The notes: generated by a model not told the origin, from the letters alone. Positions 25,440-35,261 are shown, counted from the stretch's first letter. The stretch: DNA of 64,000 bases from Levilactobacillus tujiorum (GCF_012641185.1 NZ_JAAXLK010000003.1:89985-153984); one strand, 5' to 3'. Made by a program: numbers and translations.

Positions 25440-27472
25440 TGCGCGCGGGTTATACGCTAAACGGCCGTTACCGCATTGTTCGCGCTCTGGGCGAGGGCGG
25501 AATGGCTAACGTTTATTTAGCACACGATTTGATTTTAGATCGGGACGTCTCGGTCAAACTCCTCCGATTGGATTTGCGAGATGATCCGGGCACCGTCCGT
25601 CGGTTCCAGCGAGAGGCATTGGCGGCTACGGAATTGGTGGACGACAATATCGTCCAGGTCTATGATGTCGGTGAAGAGAATGGCATGCAGTACTTGGTGA
25701 TGGAGTACGTCGAAGGTACCGATTTGAAGGCGTACATTAAGCGGCATTTTCCAATCGCGTACCAAGAAGTTATTCAAATCATGGAACAGATCTTAAACGC
25801 GGTGAAGACGGCGCACGAGCATAACATTATTCATCGGGATCTGAAGCCCCAGAATATCTTAATTGATGAGCATCAGGTCGCTAAGATTACCGATTTCGGG
25901 ATTGCCGTGGCTTTGTCGGAACATAGTCTGACGCAGACGAATACGGTGTTAGGTTCGGTTCACTATCTGTCGCCTGAACAAGCGCGTGGCGGTATGGCAA
26001 CGAAGCAGTCGGATATTTATTCGCTGGGGATTATTCTCTATGAGATGCTGACCGGGACGGTTCCCTTTGAGGGGGAAACAGCCGTTTCGATTGCGTTGAA
26101 ACACTTCCAGTCGGAAATTCCTTCCGTGCGGGATATTGATCCACGGATTCCGCAAGCCTTGGAAAATGTGGTGTTAAAGGCAACTGCCAAACGCCCCGCC
26201 GATCGGTATACCGATGTGGCGAGCATGGCAGATGATTTGCGCACGTCGCTTTCGCCTAAGCGGGCGGGGGAAGTGCGCTTCACGCCGGCACAAGACGATG
26301 ATGGTGAGACGAAGGTTCTACCGGTCAGTGCGTTGAATACCACGCCGGTGCCGCATGCGATTGCGAAGCCGGTTGGTGAACAGGATCAGGCTACTCAGGA
26401 TGAGTCACAGTCAGCGGATCAGCCAGATACGGGTAAGAAGAAACGTAAGAAGTATCGCCACCCACGTCGCCGCAAGTTCCTCATCGCAGGGGGGATTATC
26501 CTCTTAATCTTCCTCGGCATCATCATTGGCGTGGCCCTCTTTCGGCCGCAGATGACTAATGTTCCCGATGTGATTGGGGATAAAGAGTCGGTGGCGCGCA
26601 GTGCACTGGTCACGGCCAAGTTGAAGGTAGGAACCGTCCACAAGACCGCGAGTGACAAAGTTAAAATTCACCGGGTTGTGCGGACGGAACCGCGTTCGGG
26701 AACGCAGCTGAAGCAAAAGAGTGTCGTTGATTTGTGGATTAGCACGGGACCTAAGCGGTACAAACTGGCCAATTATCAAGGCGATGCTTACGCTAGCACG
26801 GCGGCCAAACTCGAGGCGTTAGGCTTCACCGTTCACCGTGAGTCCGTTCATTCGACGAGTGTGCCGGCTGGACGGATCATGCAGCAGAGTCTAGCGGCGG
26901 GACGTAACGTGGTCCCTAGCAAGACGGATCTGACGTTTACGGTGTCGACGGGGTCAGAAACGGTGACGTTGGCTGATCTGACCAATAAGACGAAGAGCCA
27001 GGCGCAGAGCTATGCGACGAATCATAATCTGAATTTGGCCTTCCAATATGCCTATTCGAATGACGTTGCCAAGGGTCGCGTGATCCGGCAATCGCCAGGT
27101 GAGGGCGCAGTTGTTCACGAAGGAGACGAGATCACCTTAACCATGTCGCGCGGTGATCGTAGTGAAAGCAGCTCGAGTGTGGATGAATTCAGTGTGGACG
27201 TCAAGATTCCGTTCGATAGCGGCTCTACCGACGATCAGAGCACGGATGATGACAGCTCTAGCAGCAGTTCCTCCAGTAGCGACAGTAATTTAGTTCAGAT
27301 CTACTTGAAGGACCAAGATCACTCGTTAAGCTCGATTTACAAACAGATGACGATTACGGACGATACAACGGTTACGTTGCCGTTTACGGTCACATCGGGT
27401 AAATCTGGGGCTTATAAAGTGGTTCGTGATGGTCACGTCATTGCTTCTGACAATCACGTCACGAAAAATTAG
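25439..27472 (+). CDS. prkC: PASTA-domain Ser/Thr protein kinase
   Basis: 677 residues. Kinase domain about 10-270: glycine loop LGEGGMANVYLA, catalytic HRDLKPQNIL, DFG in ITDFGIAVA, activation segment SLTQTNTVLGSVHYLSPEQ with phosphorylatable Thr/Ser. A basic, disordered juxtamembrane region follows, then one membrane segment (FLIAGGIILLIFLGIIIGVAL, about 342-365). Three PASTA repeats lie outside the cell (about 368-575), beginning at TNVPDVIGDK, and would sense muropeptides or lipid II. A Ser/Asp-rich linker and a small C-terminal beta domain end the protein. It regulates cell wall synthesis and division. Confidence 0.96.
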   Translation: MRAGYTLNGRYRIVRALGEGGMANVYLAHDLILDRDVSVKLLRLDLRDDPGTVRRFQREALAATELVDDNIVQVYDVGEENGMQYLVMEYVEGTDLKAYIKRHFPIAYQEVIQIMEQILNAVKTAHEHNIIHRDLKPQNILIDEHQVAKITDFGIAVALSEHSLTQTNTVLGSVHYLSPEQARGGMATKQSDIYSLGIILYEMLTGTVPFEGETAVSIALKHFQSEIPSVRDIDPRIPQALENVVLKATAKRPADRYTDVASMADDLRTSLSPKRAGEVRFTPAQDDDGETKVLPVSALNTTPVPHAIAKPVGEQDQATQDESQSADQPDTGKKKRKKYRHPRRRKFLIAGGIILLIFLGIIIGVALFRPQMTNVPDVIGDKESVARSALVTAKLKVGTVHKTASDKVKIHRVVRTEPRSGTQLKQKSVVDLWISTGPKRYKLANYQGDAYASTAAKLEALGFTVHRESVHSTSVPAGRIMQQSLAAGRNVVPSKTDLTFTVSTGSETVTLADLTNKTKSQAQSYATNHNLNLAFQYAYSNDVAKGRVIRQSPGEGAVVHEGDEITLTMSRGDRSESSSSVDEFSVDVKIPFDSGSTDDQSTDDDSSSSSSSSSDSNLVQIYLKDQDHSLSSIYKQMTITDDTTVTLPFTVTSGKSGAYKVVRDGHVIASDNHVTKN

Positions 27473-27492
27473 TGAAAAAACCTGCATTTATA

Positions 27493-27530
27493 GCTCAGTT
27501 CTTTTATAATGATAAAGGACTGAGTTTTTT
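27493..27530 (+). terminator. Intrinsic terminator after prkC
   Basis: CTCAGTTCTTTTAT pairs with ATAAAGGACTGAG and is followed by six T residues. Confidence 0.8.
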
Positions 27531-27599
27531 GGTACTTAGTGGCGCCCACCCCGTGAATATGGAGCGGGCGTGAGCGAACCAAGATAAGGGAGGTGCTGC

Positions 27600-28496
27600 A
27601 TGTCAGAAGGACAAATTCGCCAGTCATTGAGCGGTTTTTACGACGTTTTCAGTGATGGCGAGCTCTACCGGACGCGTGCTCGGGGAAATTTCCGGAAACG
27701 GCGAATCACCCCGCTGGTAGGCGACCGGGTACAGTTTGAAAGCTCAACGTTAAAAGAAGGCTACATTTTAGAAATTTTACCGCGAGATAATGCGTTAACC
27801 CGTCCCCCAGTGGCCAACGTTGACCAAGGCGTCGTTGTGACGGCGGTGGCGTCACCTGAGTTTTCTACGAATTTGTTGGATCGTCAGTTAATTGCGCTGG
27901 AAGTGAGCCACATTACGCCGGTGATCTACTTCACCAAAACGGATTTAATTTCTGATGAACGTTATCAGGAATTTGAAACCTTGGCGGCGGGCTACCGGCA
28001 GATTGGTTACGATGTATGCTTAACCCGCGAACCGTTTGCGCAGAGTGGTTTGGATGATCTGCGGAAGTTATTAGCGAATAAGGTCACCGTGATCATGGGG
28101 CAAACGGGGGCTGGCAAGTCGACCTTGCTCAATCACATCTCACCGGACCTCACGCTAGCGACCGGCGAGATTTCGACGGCTTTGAATCGCGGGCGGCATA
28201 CGACGCGGAAAGTGAGTCTCATGCCAGTGGCTGACGGTTTGGTGGCCGACACCCCAGGATTTTCATCCTACGACACGTTGACGATTGATTATCGCGAGTT
28301 GGGGCAATACTTTCCTGAGTTTGCACTAGCTTCTCGCGACTGTCGTTTCCGCGGCTGCGTCCACGTCAACGAGCCTGGTTGTGCAGTCAAAGCAGGGATT
28401 GCTGCCGGTGATTTTATGCAAAGTCGCTACGACAATTACTTGTTATTACTCACGTTGTTAAAGAATCAAAAACCTATTTATAATAAAAAGAAATGA
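27600..28496 (+). CDS. rsgA: Ribosome small-subunit-dependent GTPase RsgA
   Basis: 298 residues. An N-terminal OB-fold is followed by a circularly permuted GTPase: G4 TKTD comes before G1 GQTGAGKSTLLNH, and G3 is DTPGFSSYD. The C-terminal zinc domain shows Cys-His-Cys ligands in CRFRGCVHVNEPGC. It checks late 30S subunit maturation. GGGAGG precedes the ATG. rpe follows by 12 nt. Confidence 0.96.
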   Translation: MSEGQIRQSLSGFYDVFSDGELYRTRARGNFRKRRITPLVGDRVQFESSTLKEGYILEILPRDNALTRPPVANVDQGVVVTAVASPEFSTNLLDRQLIALEVSHITPVIYFTKTDLISDERYQEFETLAAGYRQIGYDVCLTREPFAQSGLDDLRKLLANKVTVIMGQTGAGKSTLLNHISPDLTLATGEISTALNRGRHTTRKVSLMPVADGLVADTPGFSSYDTLTIDYRELGQYFPEFALASRDCRFRGCVHVNEPGCAVKAGIAAGDFMQSRYDNYLLLLTLLKNQKPIYNKKK

Positions 28497-28508
28497 GGAA
28501 GAGATTTT

Positions 28509-29162
28509 ATGATTAAAGTAGCGCCATCAATTTTAAGTGCAGATTACGTCAATTTACAACCTGACATTGAAAAGGTCGACAAGGCCGGTGCCGAAGTCTT
28601 ACACATCGACATTATGGATGGTAACTTCGTGCCAGCTTTATCGTACGGTCCAGGTTGGGTGAAGGCAATTCGGCCAATCACCAAGATGGTATTAGACGTG
28701 CACATGATGGTTCAAAACCCAGAACGGTACGTTGATGACTTTGCTAAGGCTGGTGCCGATATTATTGGTGTGCACGTTGAAGCAACGCCACACATTCACC
28801 GGGCTTTACAAATGATTCAAAATGCGGGGGTTACTCCAGAAGTTGTCATCAACCCTGGGACTCCGGTTTCTGCTATCGAACCCGTCTTAGACATGGTTGG
28901 TCAAGTCCTCGTGATGACGGTTAACCCTGGCTTTGGTGGTCAGAAGTTCTTGCATAGTACGGTTGAAAAAATTGCGCAACTCGATGCCATTAAGAAGGCT
29001 AAGGGTTACGACTTTGACATTGAAGTTGACGGTGGGGTTAACGACAAGACGGTCGTTGACTGTGCCAACGCTGGGGCAACGGTTGCCGTAGCTGGGTCGT
29101 ATGTTTTCAACGCCGATGACCCGGTTGAACGCATCAATGCCTTGAAAGCAGCGACGAAATAG
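28509..29162 (+). CDS. rpe: Ribulose-phosphate 3-epimerase
   Basis: 217 residues, TIM barrel. APSILSADY, HIDIMDGNFVP, LDVHMMV, MTVNPGFGGQKF and EVDGGVN carry the metal-binding His/Asp residues and the phosphate site. It interconverts ribulose- and xylulose-5-phosphate, a step in the pentose phosphate and phosphoketolase routes. The last base of its stop codon is the first base of the thiN GTG start. Confidence 0.97.
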   Translation: MIKVAPSILSADYVNLQPDIEKVDKAGAEVLHIDIMDGNFVPALSYGPGWVKAIRPITKMVLDVHMMVQNPERYVDDFAKAGADIIGVHVEATPHIHRALQMIQNAGVTPEVVINPGTPVSAIEPVLDMVGQVLVMTVNPGFGGQKFLHSTVEKIAQLDAIKKAKGYDFDIEVDGGVNDKTVVDCANAGATVAVAGSYVFNADDPVERINALKAATK

Positions 29163-29839
29163 TGCCACGGGGCGGAACGTTCAATCTCCTCGTGGGTGGG
29201 CCCAAGGCCGAATGGCCGGACGACCTGCGTTCACGGAAAATTGACGGCTCCTGGATTGGCGTTGATCGGGGGACGTTACGGTTAATCGATCACAATATTC
29301 AGCCGGTAGCGGCGATTGGCGACTTTGATTCACTCCAAGCACCTGAATTACAACGGGTGCGGCGGAATGTCAAAGATATTCGTCAGTCACAACCGGAGAA
29401 GGATTTTACGGATACGCAACTCGCGGTATCTGTGGCGCTGAATGACTATGGTGCCGATAAAATCGACATTTATGGTGCGACGGGTGGTCGGTTAGATCAT
29501 TTCTTAGCTAATCTGTTTATCGTGCTCCAACCGGAGTATAAGCGGTATGCAGACCGTATTCGGTTAATTGATAAGCAAAATACGATTTCATTTTATTTGC
29601 CGGGGCATTATCAGATTACGAAGGAACCAGATAAAAATTATCTGGCCTTCATTCCGCTAACGCCAATTGATCATTTGAGCCTCATTAATGAAAAATACCA
29701 ACTCCATAACGAGCCAATTCCGTACCCAATTTCTTTTGCCAGCAACGAGTTTGTCGGGGACACCGGCGAATTTCAGTTTGACACAGGGTTACTCTGCGTT
29801 ATTCAAAGTTGCGATACCTATGAAGCGCGTCACGAGTAG
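29162..29839 (+). CDS. thiN: Thiamine pyrophosphokinase
   Basis: 225 residues. WIGVDRGTLRLID, AIGDFDSL and EKDFTDTQLAV belong to the catalytic domain that transfers pyrophosphate from ATP to thiamine; YGATGGRLDHFLANLF is the family signature. The C-terminal part is the thiamine-binding beta domain. It starts with GTG and overlaps rpe by one base. Followed by a very strong terminator. Confidence 0.94.
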   Translation: MPRGGTFNLLVGGPKAEWPDDLRSRKIDGSWIGVDRGTLRLIDHNIQPVAAIGDFDSLQAPELQRVRRNVKDIRQSQPEKDFTDTQLAVSVALNDYGADKIDIYGATGGRLDHFLANLFIVLQPEYKRYADRIRLIDKQNTISFYLPGHYQITKEPDKNYLAFIPLTPIDHLSLINEKYQLHNEPIPYPISFASNEFVGDTGEFQFDTGLLCVIQSCDTYEARHE

Positions 29840-29880
29840 TGAAAACAGCTCAGCGCAGAGGTTGATCATAAACAAGTTAA

Positions 29881-29927
29881 TAAAAATCGCCACGGATCAA
29901 TTATTTAACGATCCGTGGCGATTTTTG
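29881..29927. terminator. Strong terminator after thiN
   Basis: AAAATCGCCACGGATC and GATCCGTGGCGATTTT form a perfect 16-bp stem. A and T runs on both sides would allow it to work on either strand. Confidence 0.9.
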
Positions 29928-29961
29928 AAATTATTGATAAAAAATTCACACCGCTAAATTA

Positions 29962-30210
29962 GGTTGAATTTGCCGCACTCCGGCTGCCAGGGATTCCGTC
30001 TGCTGTGGGGACGCTTCAGACTGGAAGATCACCAGTCTTCTCGCTCGATTTGAAGCCGCGAAAAAGCTGCGTCTCCAAAGTCGCCCGTGCTATAAGCTGG
30101 CTAAAAACGCCAGCTAACAGCACTTTCACGGCTGACTCCATCCCTGGCCTCCTCCGGCTCTGATTGCGTTCTATCTTAAAAGTACAGTTATTCTGGTTCA
30201 ATTGATCACC
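29962..30210 (+). repeat. Composite intergenic repeat, copy 4 (module A)
   Basis: Part of the 635-nt gap between thiN and rpmB. The outer stem is GCCAGGGA (29984-29991) with TCCCTGGC (30141-30148). Inner hairpins are AGACTGG...CCAGTCT and AGCTGGC (30095-30101) with GCCAGCT (30109-30115). Shared text with copies 1 and 3 includes TCTGCTGTGGGGACGC-like sequence after the first arm, CCTCCTCCGG after the last arm, and a GGTTCAAT near 30193. Sequence is clearly diverged, but the pairing is kept. A short AGGTTGAA at 29962 may be a remnant end. Confidence 0.78.
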
Positions 30211-30340
30211 GGCCGTGACTGTCGATATCTCTGTTGTCTATTGAATGCTATGTTAAGTCGGGAGGTCGACAGCTGGAGGCTTAGACCGTGTTGCTCACGT
30301 AGACTCAGCTGAGTTATCCGGAGACAACTCAGCTACCTTT

Positions 30341-30404
30341 AATCAGAGGCGGAGGTACCGCCGATCCAAGAACAACTTCTCAAGCCGCAGACGGAAGCCA
30401 CTGA
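30341..30404 (-). repeat. Degenerate partial copy of module A
   Basis: CTTCTCAAGCCGCAGACGG (30376-30394) differs at two positions from CTTCTCAGGCCGCAGGCGG in copy 3, and TCAGAGGCGGAGG resembles the copy 3 arm GCAGAGGTGGAG. The distance between the two is much shorter than in a full copy, which suggests an internal deletion. The interval 30211-30340 holds only a small hairpin (CAGCTGAGTT...AACTCAGCT). Confidence 0.4.
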
Positions 30405-30409
30405 CCGCA

Positions 30410-30456
30410 CGAAAAAACGAGGGGCACAGGCGAACCTGTACTCCTCGTTTCTTCGT
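30410..30456 (-). terminator. Intrinsic terminator of rpmB
   Basis: Read on the minus strand, AAACGAGGAGTACAGG pairs with CCTGTGCCCCTCGTTT around a TTCG tetraloop and is followed by TTTTCG. Confidence 0.82.
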
Positions 30457-30474
30457 TTAACCGTGTCCGTATAA

Positions 30475-30660
30475 CTAGACGCGGGTTACCTTACCTGATT
30501 TCAAAGTCCGAGCAGAAACCCAAACCTTCTTCGGCTTACCGTCCACTAAGATGCGAACCTTCTGTAAGTTCGGCTTCCAAGCGCGACGACTTGAATTCAA
30601 AGCGTGAGAACGCTTGTTACCGAAGCGCGTCCGCTTGCCGTTGATAAAATCCTTTGCCAT
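30475..30660 (-). CDS. rpmB: 50S ribosomal protein L28
   Basis: 61 residues. [24 protein letters not shown] and [28 protein letters not shown] are typical of L28. It is the type without the zinc-binding cysteine pairs. AAGGAGGG lies before the ATG; the longer in-frame start is rejected. As in Bacillus, it is transcribed divergently from the yloU-fakA pair. Confidence 0.96.
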   Translation of the reverse strand: MAKDFINGKRTRFGNKRSHALNSSRRAWKPNLQKVRILVDGKPKKVWVSARTLKSGKVTRV

Positions 30661-30737
30661 GGCGTAAACCCTCCTTTGTTGATTCATTCATTACTTTTTT
30701 AAAAAGCAGTGCTTTTTGCTCACCTGACTAATTTACC

Positions 30738-30766
30738 ATACTCTTTTACGGAACGCAACGTTTTCT
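30738..30766 (-). promoter_or_regulatory. Probable promoter of rpmB
   Basis: On the minus strand TTGCGT, a 17-nt spacer and TAAATT precede the gene by about 75 nt. Confidence 0.4.
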
Positions 30767-30900
30767 TTCAAGGAAATCTACTTGACACCTATTTCCCCTT
30801 GTCGCGAGCTTTTCAGACTTCAGATTTCTATTTTTGCCGTGGTTGTGGTAAGATTAATTTCTGTTAAGATTGTATACTCAGAAATAAGGAGGCTATTTCC

Positions 30901-31263
30901 ATGGCCGTAAAGATTAAGACTCAGTACGGAACAATTGATATTACAAATGAAGTGATTGCGACCGTAGTTGGGGGTGCCGCGACTGATAATTATGGTGTCG
31001 TGGGCATGGCAAGTAAAAATCAGATTCGTGATAATGTAAATGATATCTTACGGCGGGAGAACTATGCCCGCGGAGTGGTCGTACGCCAGGAAGAAAACGG
31101 CGTGGCGATTGATGTTTACGTCATCGTAAGCTACGGGACCAAGATTTCTGAAGTGTCACGGAATGTTCAATCTAAAGTCAAATATAACCTAGAAACGATG
31201 TTGGGCGTTACTGCAAACTCCGTCAACGTCATTGTTCAAGGGGTGCGGGTGTTGGCTGATTAG
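30901..31263 (+). CDS. yloU: Asp23/Gls24 family protein YloU
   Basis: 120 residues of the Asp23/Gls24 (DUF322) family. IDITNEVIATVVGGAATDNYGVVGM, VAIDVYVIVSYGTKI and VNVIVQGVRV match the three conserved blocks. Related proteins are linked to envelope stress; in this locus the gene always precedes the fatty-acid kinase gene. It follows AAGGAGG and lies 32 nt before fakA. It is the second family member in this window (see yqhY). Confidence 0.92.
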   Translation: MAVKIKTQYGTIDITNEVIATVVGGAATDNYGVVGMASKNQIRDNVNDILRRENYARGVVVRQEENGVAIDVYVIVSYGTKISEVSRNVQSKVKYNLETMLGVTANSVNVIVQGVRVLAD

Positions 31264-31295
31264 CCAGACGTACTGAAATCAAGGAGGATACTTAG

Positions 31296-32984
31296 TTGAA
31301 AGTAACAGAAATTACTAATCTTGAGTTTGGTAAGATGGTCCAAGCCGCATCGCAAAAGCTAAACCAGAATGCCGATTTTATTAATTCATTAAATGTTTTC
31401 CCGGTTCCAGATGGAGACACGGGAACTAACATGAGCTTGTCCCTACAGAGTGGGGCCAAGTACGAACGTGACGCCGATACTGAAGCAGTGGGTGCATTAG
31501 CCACGGCTTTAGCTAAGGGACTACTGATGGGGGCCCGGGGAAACTCTGGCGTGATTTTATCCCAGATTTTCCGGGGTTTCTCACGCAAGTTAGCCGACAA
31601 GCAAACTTTGACGGCGCAAGACCTGGCCGATGGGTTCGCTGCTGGTGCTGAGACGGCTTATAAGGCCGTCATGAAGCCCACCGAAGGAACAATCCTAACG
31701 GTGGTCCGTGAGGGGGCTCAGGCTGGTTTAAACACGGCTAAGAAGTCCGACGACATCTTAGCTGTCATGGATGCAGTCTACGAAGCCGCCAAGGCCGCCT
31801 TAGCCACTACGCCCGACCTATTGCCTGTGTTAAAGCAGGTCGGTGTGGTTGACTCTGGTGGTCAAGGGCTGACCTTTGTTCTCGAAGCATTCAATGATTC
31901 ATTGAATGGCCGGGTAGCTGAGGAAGGCGACTACAAGCCGGATGATGCGGAAATGGACGAAATGATCGATGCTGCCCACCACCAAAGCGTGCAGGGTAAG
32001 CTTGATCCAGCTAGCATCAAGTACGGTTACTGTACCGAAATTATGGTGCGCATTGGTCGTGGCAAGCAAGTTCAACATGACTTCGACTACGACACGTTCT
32101 ACAAGTATTTGGCTGACTTAGGAGACTCTCTGTTGGTCGTGAATGATGATGAAATCGTCAAAGTTCACGTCCACACGGAGCATCCAGGTAAGGTCATTGC
32201 TTGGGGCCAAGAGTTTGGTGATTTAGCCAAGGTCAAAGTGGATAACATGCGGATGCAACAAGAAACCATCATGGAACATGATGAAGAAACTGCGGACGCC
32301 ACCCCAGCTGCTCAAGAAGAAGCGCCAGCCGATACGGCAATCATCGCGATTGCCGCCGGTGATGGGTTAGCTACGCTCTTTAAGAGCCTAGGCGTAACGC
32401 ACGTGGTCAATGGTGGTCAGACGATGAATCCAAGTACCCAAGATATCGTCGATGCCATTAACGGCAGTCAAGCTAAGCGCGTAATCGTTCTGCCAAACAA
32501 CAAGAACATCTTCCTTGCAGCGGAACAGGCGGCTAAGGTAGCGGATATTCCGGCGGTCATCGTACATTCCACGACGGTTTCTCAAGGAATGACCGCCATG
32601 CTGGGATACAATCCAGATGCCGATCTTGATGACAATCAAGCAGCGATGGAAGAAAACTTGGCGGCGGTTAAGAGTGGCCAAGTCACCCACGCCATTCGGG
32701 ACACCGAACTTGATGGATTTGACATCAAGGAAGGCAACTTCATGGGCATTGTCGATGGCACCATTAAGGTAACCGATGCGGATCTGCTTAAGACGGCGGT
32801 CGCAACGGTCAAGGCCATGCTTGATGATGAGAGTGAAATTGTGACGATTATTTATGGGACGGACACGACTGAAGAAGTTGCCGATCAACTTCAATCAGCG
32901 GTGGAAGACTTAGATGATGAATTAGAAACGGAAGTTCATAATGGGGGCCAACCGGTCTACCCATTCTTGATTTCTGTTGAATAA
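31296..32984 (+). CDS. fakA: Fatty acid kinase ATP-binding subunit (DAK2/DhaL-domain, YloV)
   Basis: 562 residues. The N-terminal DhaL-like kinase domain (about 1-200) has NVFPVPDGDTGTNMSLSL with the Mg-binding aspartates and GARGNSGVILSQ. Middle and C-terminal DegV-like domains follow (IIAIAAGDGLATLFKSLG; PNNKNIFLAAEQAA). FakA phosphorylates FakB-bound fatty acids, so that host or medium fatty acids enter phospholipids through PlsX/PlsY; plsX lies downstream. A TTG start fits AAGGAGG 8 nt away. Confidence 0.94.
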   Translation: MKVTEITNLEFGKMVQAASQKLNQNADFINSLNVFPVPDGDTGTNMSLSLQSGAKYERDADTEAVGALATALAKGLLMGARGNSGVILSQIFRGFSRKLADKQTLTAQDLADGFAAGAETAYKAVMKPTEGTILTVVREGAQAGLNTAKKSDDILAVMDAVYEAAKAALATTPDLLPVLKQVGVVDSGGQGLTFVLEAFNDSLNGRVAEEGDYKPDDAEMDEMIDAAHHQSVQGKLDPASIKYGYCTEIMVRIGRGKQVQHDFDYDTFYKYLADLGDSLLVVNDDEIVKVHVHTEHPGKVIAWGQEFGDLAKVKVDNMRMQQETIMEHDEETADATPAAQEEAPADTAIIAIAAGDGLATLFKSLGVTHVVNGGQTMNPSTQDIVDAINGSQAKRVIVLPNNKNIFLAAEQAAKVADIPAVIVHSTTVSQGMTAMLGYNPDADLDDNQAAMEENLAAVKSGQVTHAIRDTELDGFDIKEGNFMGIVDGTIKVTDADLLKTAVATVKAMLDDESEIVTIIYGTDTTEEVADQLQSAVEDLDDELETEVHNGGQPVYPFLISVE

Positions 32985-32995
32985 TAGTGCAATCA

Positions 32996-33036
32996 AAAGG
33001 GGTCCAGGACGTTTGTCCCGGTCCTCTTTCGCTTTT
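32996..33036 (+). terminator. Intrinsic terminator after fakA
   Basis: AGGGGTCCAGGAC pairs with GTCCCGGTCCTCT around GTTT, followed by TTCGCTTTTTC. Confidence 0.78.
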
Positions 33037-33227
33037 TCTACGTGACGACTTTCGCACGGACGCCAGAAAGCGTAAAATTAATAAGGTTAAACGGTTATTT
33101 AAGTCAGGCACCAGGTCAGAACGGACAACTTTTGTGGCCATCTAAGGGCAATCGGTTCGGTCAGTTTTAGGTAAGACGGTGAAGCTTGAATGAACCGTCA
33201 TCACATGAAATGAGGGAGGAATGGGAC

Positions 33228-35261
33228 ATGGTAAGTCTAAACGACGCGGTTAGTGAGCTTGCTGGCGTTGGGCCTAAGCGGGCTCAGGCGCTGAAATCAT
33301 TAGATATTGAAAACGTCAATGACCTGTTGACCTACTTCCCGTTTCGTTACGAGGACCTGCAAGCTAAGCAGCCGGCGGAACTCACGGATCAGGCGAAGGT
33401 CACATTGAAGGGGACGGTCGCGGCGGCACCCGTGATCTCGCGCTTCGGTCGGCGGAAAACCCGCTTGAACTTTCGCCTATTGCTCGATGAACATACCATT
33501 ATCCCGGTCACTTTTTTTAACCAGCCGTGGTTGAAGGATAAACTGGAGGTTGGGGCTGAATTGGCCGTGTATGGTCGCTTTGACGCTAAACGGCAGAGCC
33601 TGGCGGGGATGAAGATTATCGCGAGTGCAGATGGCGGCATGGGGTCAATCTATCCCGCCAATAAGGAAGTTCGTCAGGGGACGATTCAGAAACTGGTGGA
33701 GAGTGCCTACGCGACGTATGCGCCCGTAATTGTAGATTTGATCCCAGAACCCTTGCGAGAACAATACCGGTTGCTGCACCGCCGGCAGATGATTCACGAC
33801 ATGCACTTCCCAGCTGGAGACGCCGCAGCGAAGGCTGCCCGGCGTACGGCGAAGTTTGAAGAGTTCTACCTCTTTGAGACCCGCTTACAGATCGTCCGGC
33901 AGCAGGATCATACACTGAACGGTCAAGCGTTGGCCTATGATCTGGCAAAGTTGAAGGCGTTTATCGCAGCATTACCGTACGAGCTGACGCAGGCACAGAA
34001 GCGGGTGGTCAATGAGATCTGTTTTGATTTGAAGCGGCCCGTGCACATGAACCGTTTGCTCCAGGGGGATGTTGGGAGCGGTAAAACGGTAGTGGCCGCA
34101 ATCGCGATGTATGCGGCGATTACGGCGGGAGCCCAAGCCGCATTAATGGCGCCAACGGAAATCTTGGCGGAGCAACACGCGAATAATTTGGCAAAACTGT
34201 TCGCGGACTTTCCCGTTAATGTGGCGCTACTGACGGGAGCGACTAAGCCGGCCGCCCGACAGACACTGCTACCACAGATTGCCAATGGTACGGTGAACTT
34301 GATCGTAGGGACCCACGCCTTGATTCAACCGGAAGTGGCCTACCACGATCTGGGGTTAGCGGTCGTTGACGAACAACATCGCTTTGGGGTTAATCAACGG
34401 CAGGCGCTGCGAGAAAAGGGACGGCAACCGGACGTCTTGGCGATGACCGCCACCCCCATTCCCCGGACACTCGCCATTACAGCGTACGGTGAAATGGATG
34501 TTTCGGTCATTAACGAATTGCCGGCCGGGCGCCAACCGATTAAGACAACGTGGATTCGCAGCAATCAAGTGGATGCCACACTGCGTCAGGTGAAAGCCGA
34601 GTTGAGTAGTGGCTCACAGGCCTACGTCGTCACGCCACTGATTGAAGAGTCGGAAGCCGTCGACATGAAGAATGCCGAGGCGATTTACGCCCGCTTCAAA
34701 GAAGAGTTTGAGCCAACTTATAAGGTGGGCCTGCTGCACGGTCGGATGAAAAATGACGAAAAGAATGCCGTCATGGACGCGTTTAAGGCGAATGAATTTC
34801 AAGTGTTGGTGGCAACGACCGTGATTGAAGTCGGGGTCGATGTGCCCAACGCCACGGTCATGCTGATTTATGACGCCGACCACTTTGGGCTTGCCCAACT
34901 CCATCAGCTGCGCGGTCGGGTTGGCCGGGGTCAGAAGGCGTCGGCATGTATTTTAATCGCTGATCCGAAGAATGAGTTAGCCGTAGAACGGATGACGACC
35001 ATGACCAGTACGAACGATGGCTTCGTGTTATCGCAAAAGGATTTGGAATTACGCGGCCCAGGTGATATTCTGGGTAAAAAGCAGTCAGGGGTTCCGGACT
35101 TCAAAGTCGGCGATCCGGTCGCTGATTTGAACATTTTGAGTGTCGCGCAACAAGCGGCAAAAGAGACCGTGGCTACACCCGACTGGGCCGAGCAAGATGA
35201 CAATCTAGCGCTGGCTGCGTTTCTCAGTACCACGGCTCATCAGAACACAACCATGGATTAA
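33228..35261 (+). CDS. recG: ATP-dependent DNA helicase RecG
   Basis: 677 residues. The N-terminal wedge domain (OB-fold, about 50-190) opens branched DNA; the helicase core has Walker A GDVGSGKTVVA, DEQH box VVDEQHRFGV, MTATPIPRTLA and QLRGRVGRG. It remodels stalled forks and Holliday junctions. GGGAGGA supports the ATG at 33228. plsX follows by 14 nt, as in other lactobacilli. Confidence 0.97.
   Translation: MVSLNDAVSELAGVGPKRAQALKSLDIENVNDLLTYFPFRYEDLQAKQPAELTDQAKVTLKGTVAAAPVISRFGRRKTRLNFRLLLDEHTIIPVTFFNQPWLKDKLEVGAELAVYGRFDAKRQSLAGMKIIASADGGMGSIYPANKEVRQGTIQKLVESAYATYAPVIVDLIPEPLREQYRLLHRRQMIHDMHFPAGDAAAKAARRTAKFEEFYLFETRLQIVRQQDHTLNGQALAYDLAKLKAFIAALPYELTQAQKRVVNEICFDLKRPVHMNRLLQGDVGSGKTVVAAIAMYAAITAGAQAALMAPTEILAEQHANNLAKLFADFPVNVALLTGATKPAARQTLLPQIANGTVNLIVGTHALIQPEVAYHDLGLAVVDEQHRFGVNQRQALREKGRQPDVLAMTATPIPRTLAITAYGEMDVSVINELPAGRQPIKTTWIRSNQVDATLRQVKAELSSGSQAYVVTPLIEESEAVDMKNAEAIYARFKEEFEPTYKVGLLHGRMKNDEKNAVMDAFKANEFQVLVATTVIEVGVDVPNATVMLIYDADHFGLAQLHQLRGRVGRGQKASACILIADPKNELAVERMTTMTSTNDGFVLSQKDLELRGPGDILGKKQSGVPDFKVGDPVADLNILSVAQQAAKETVATPDWAEQDDNLALAAFLSTTAHQNTTMD

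Noticed and set aside
26500..26800. Frames antisense to prkC as separate genes
   Set aside because: Opposite-strand shadows within the transmembrane and PASTA region; no start signals.
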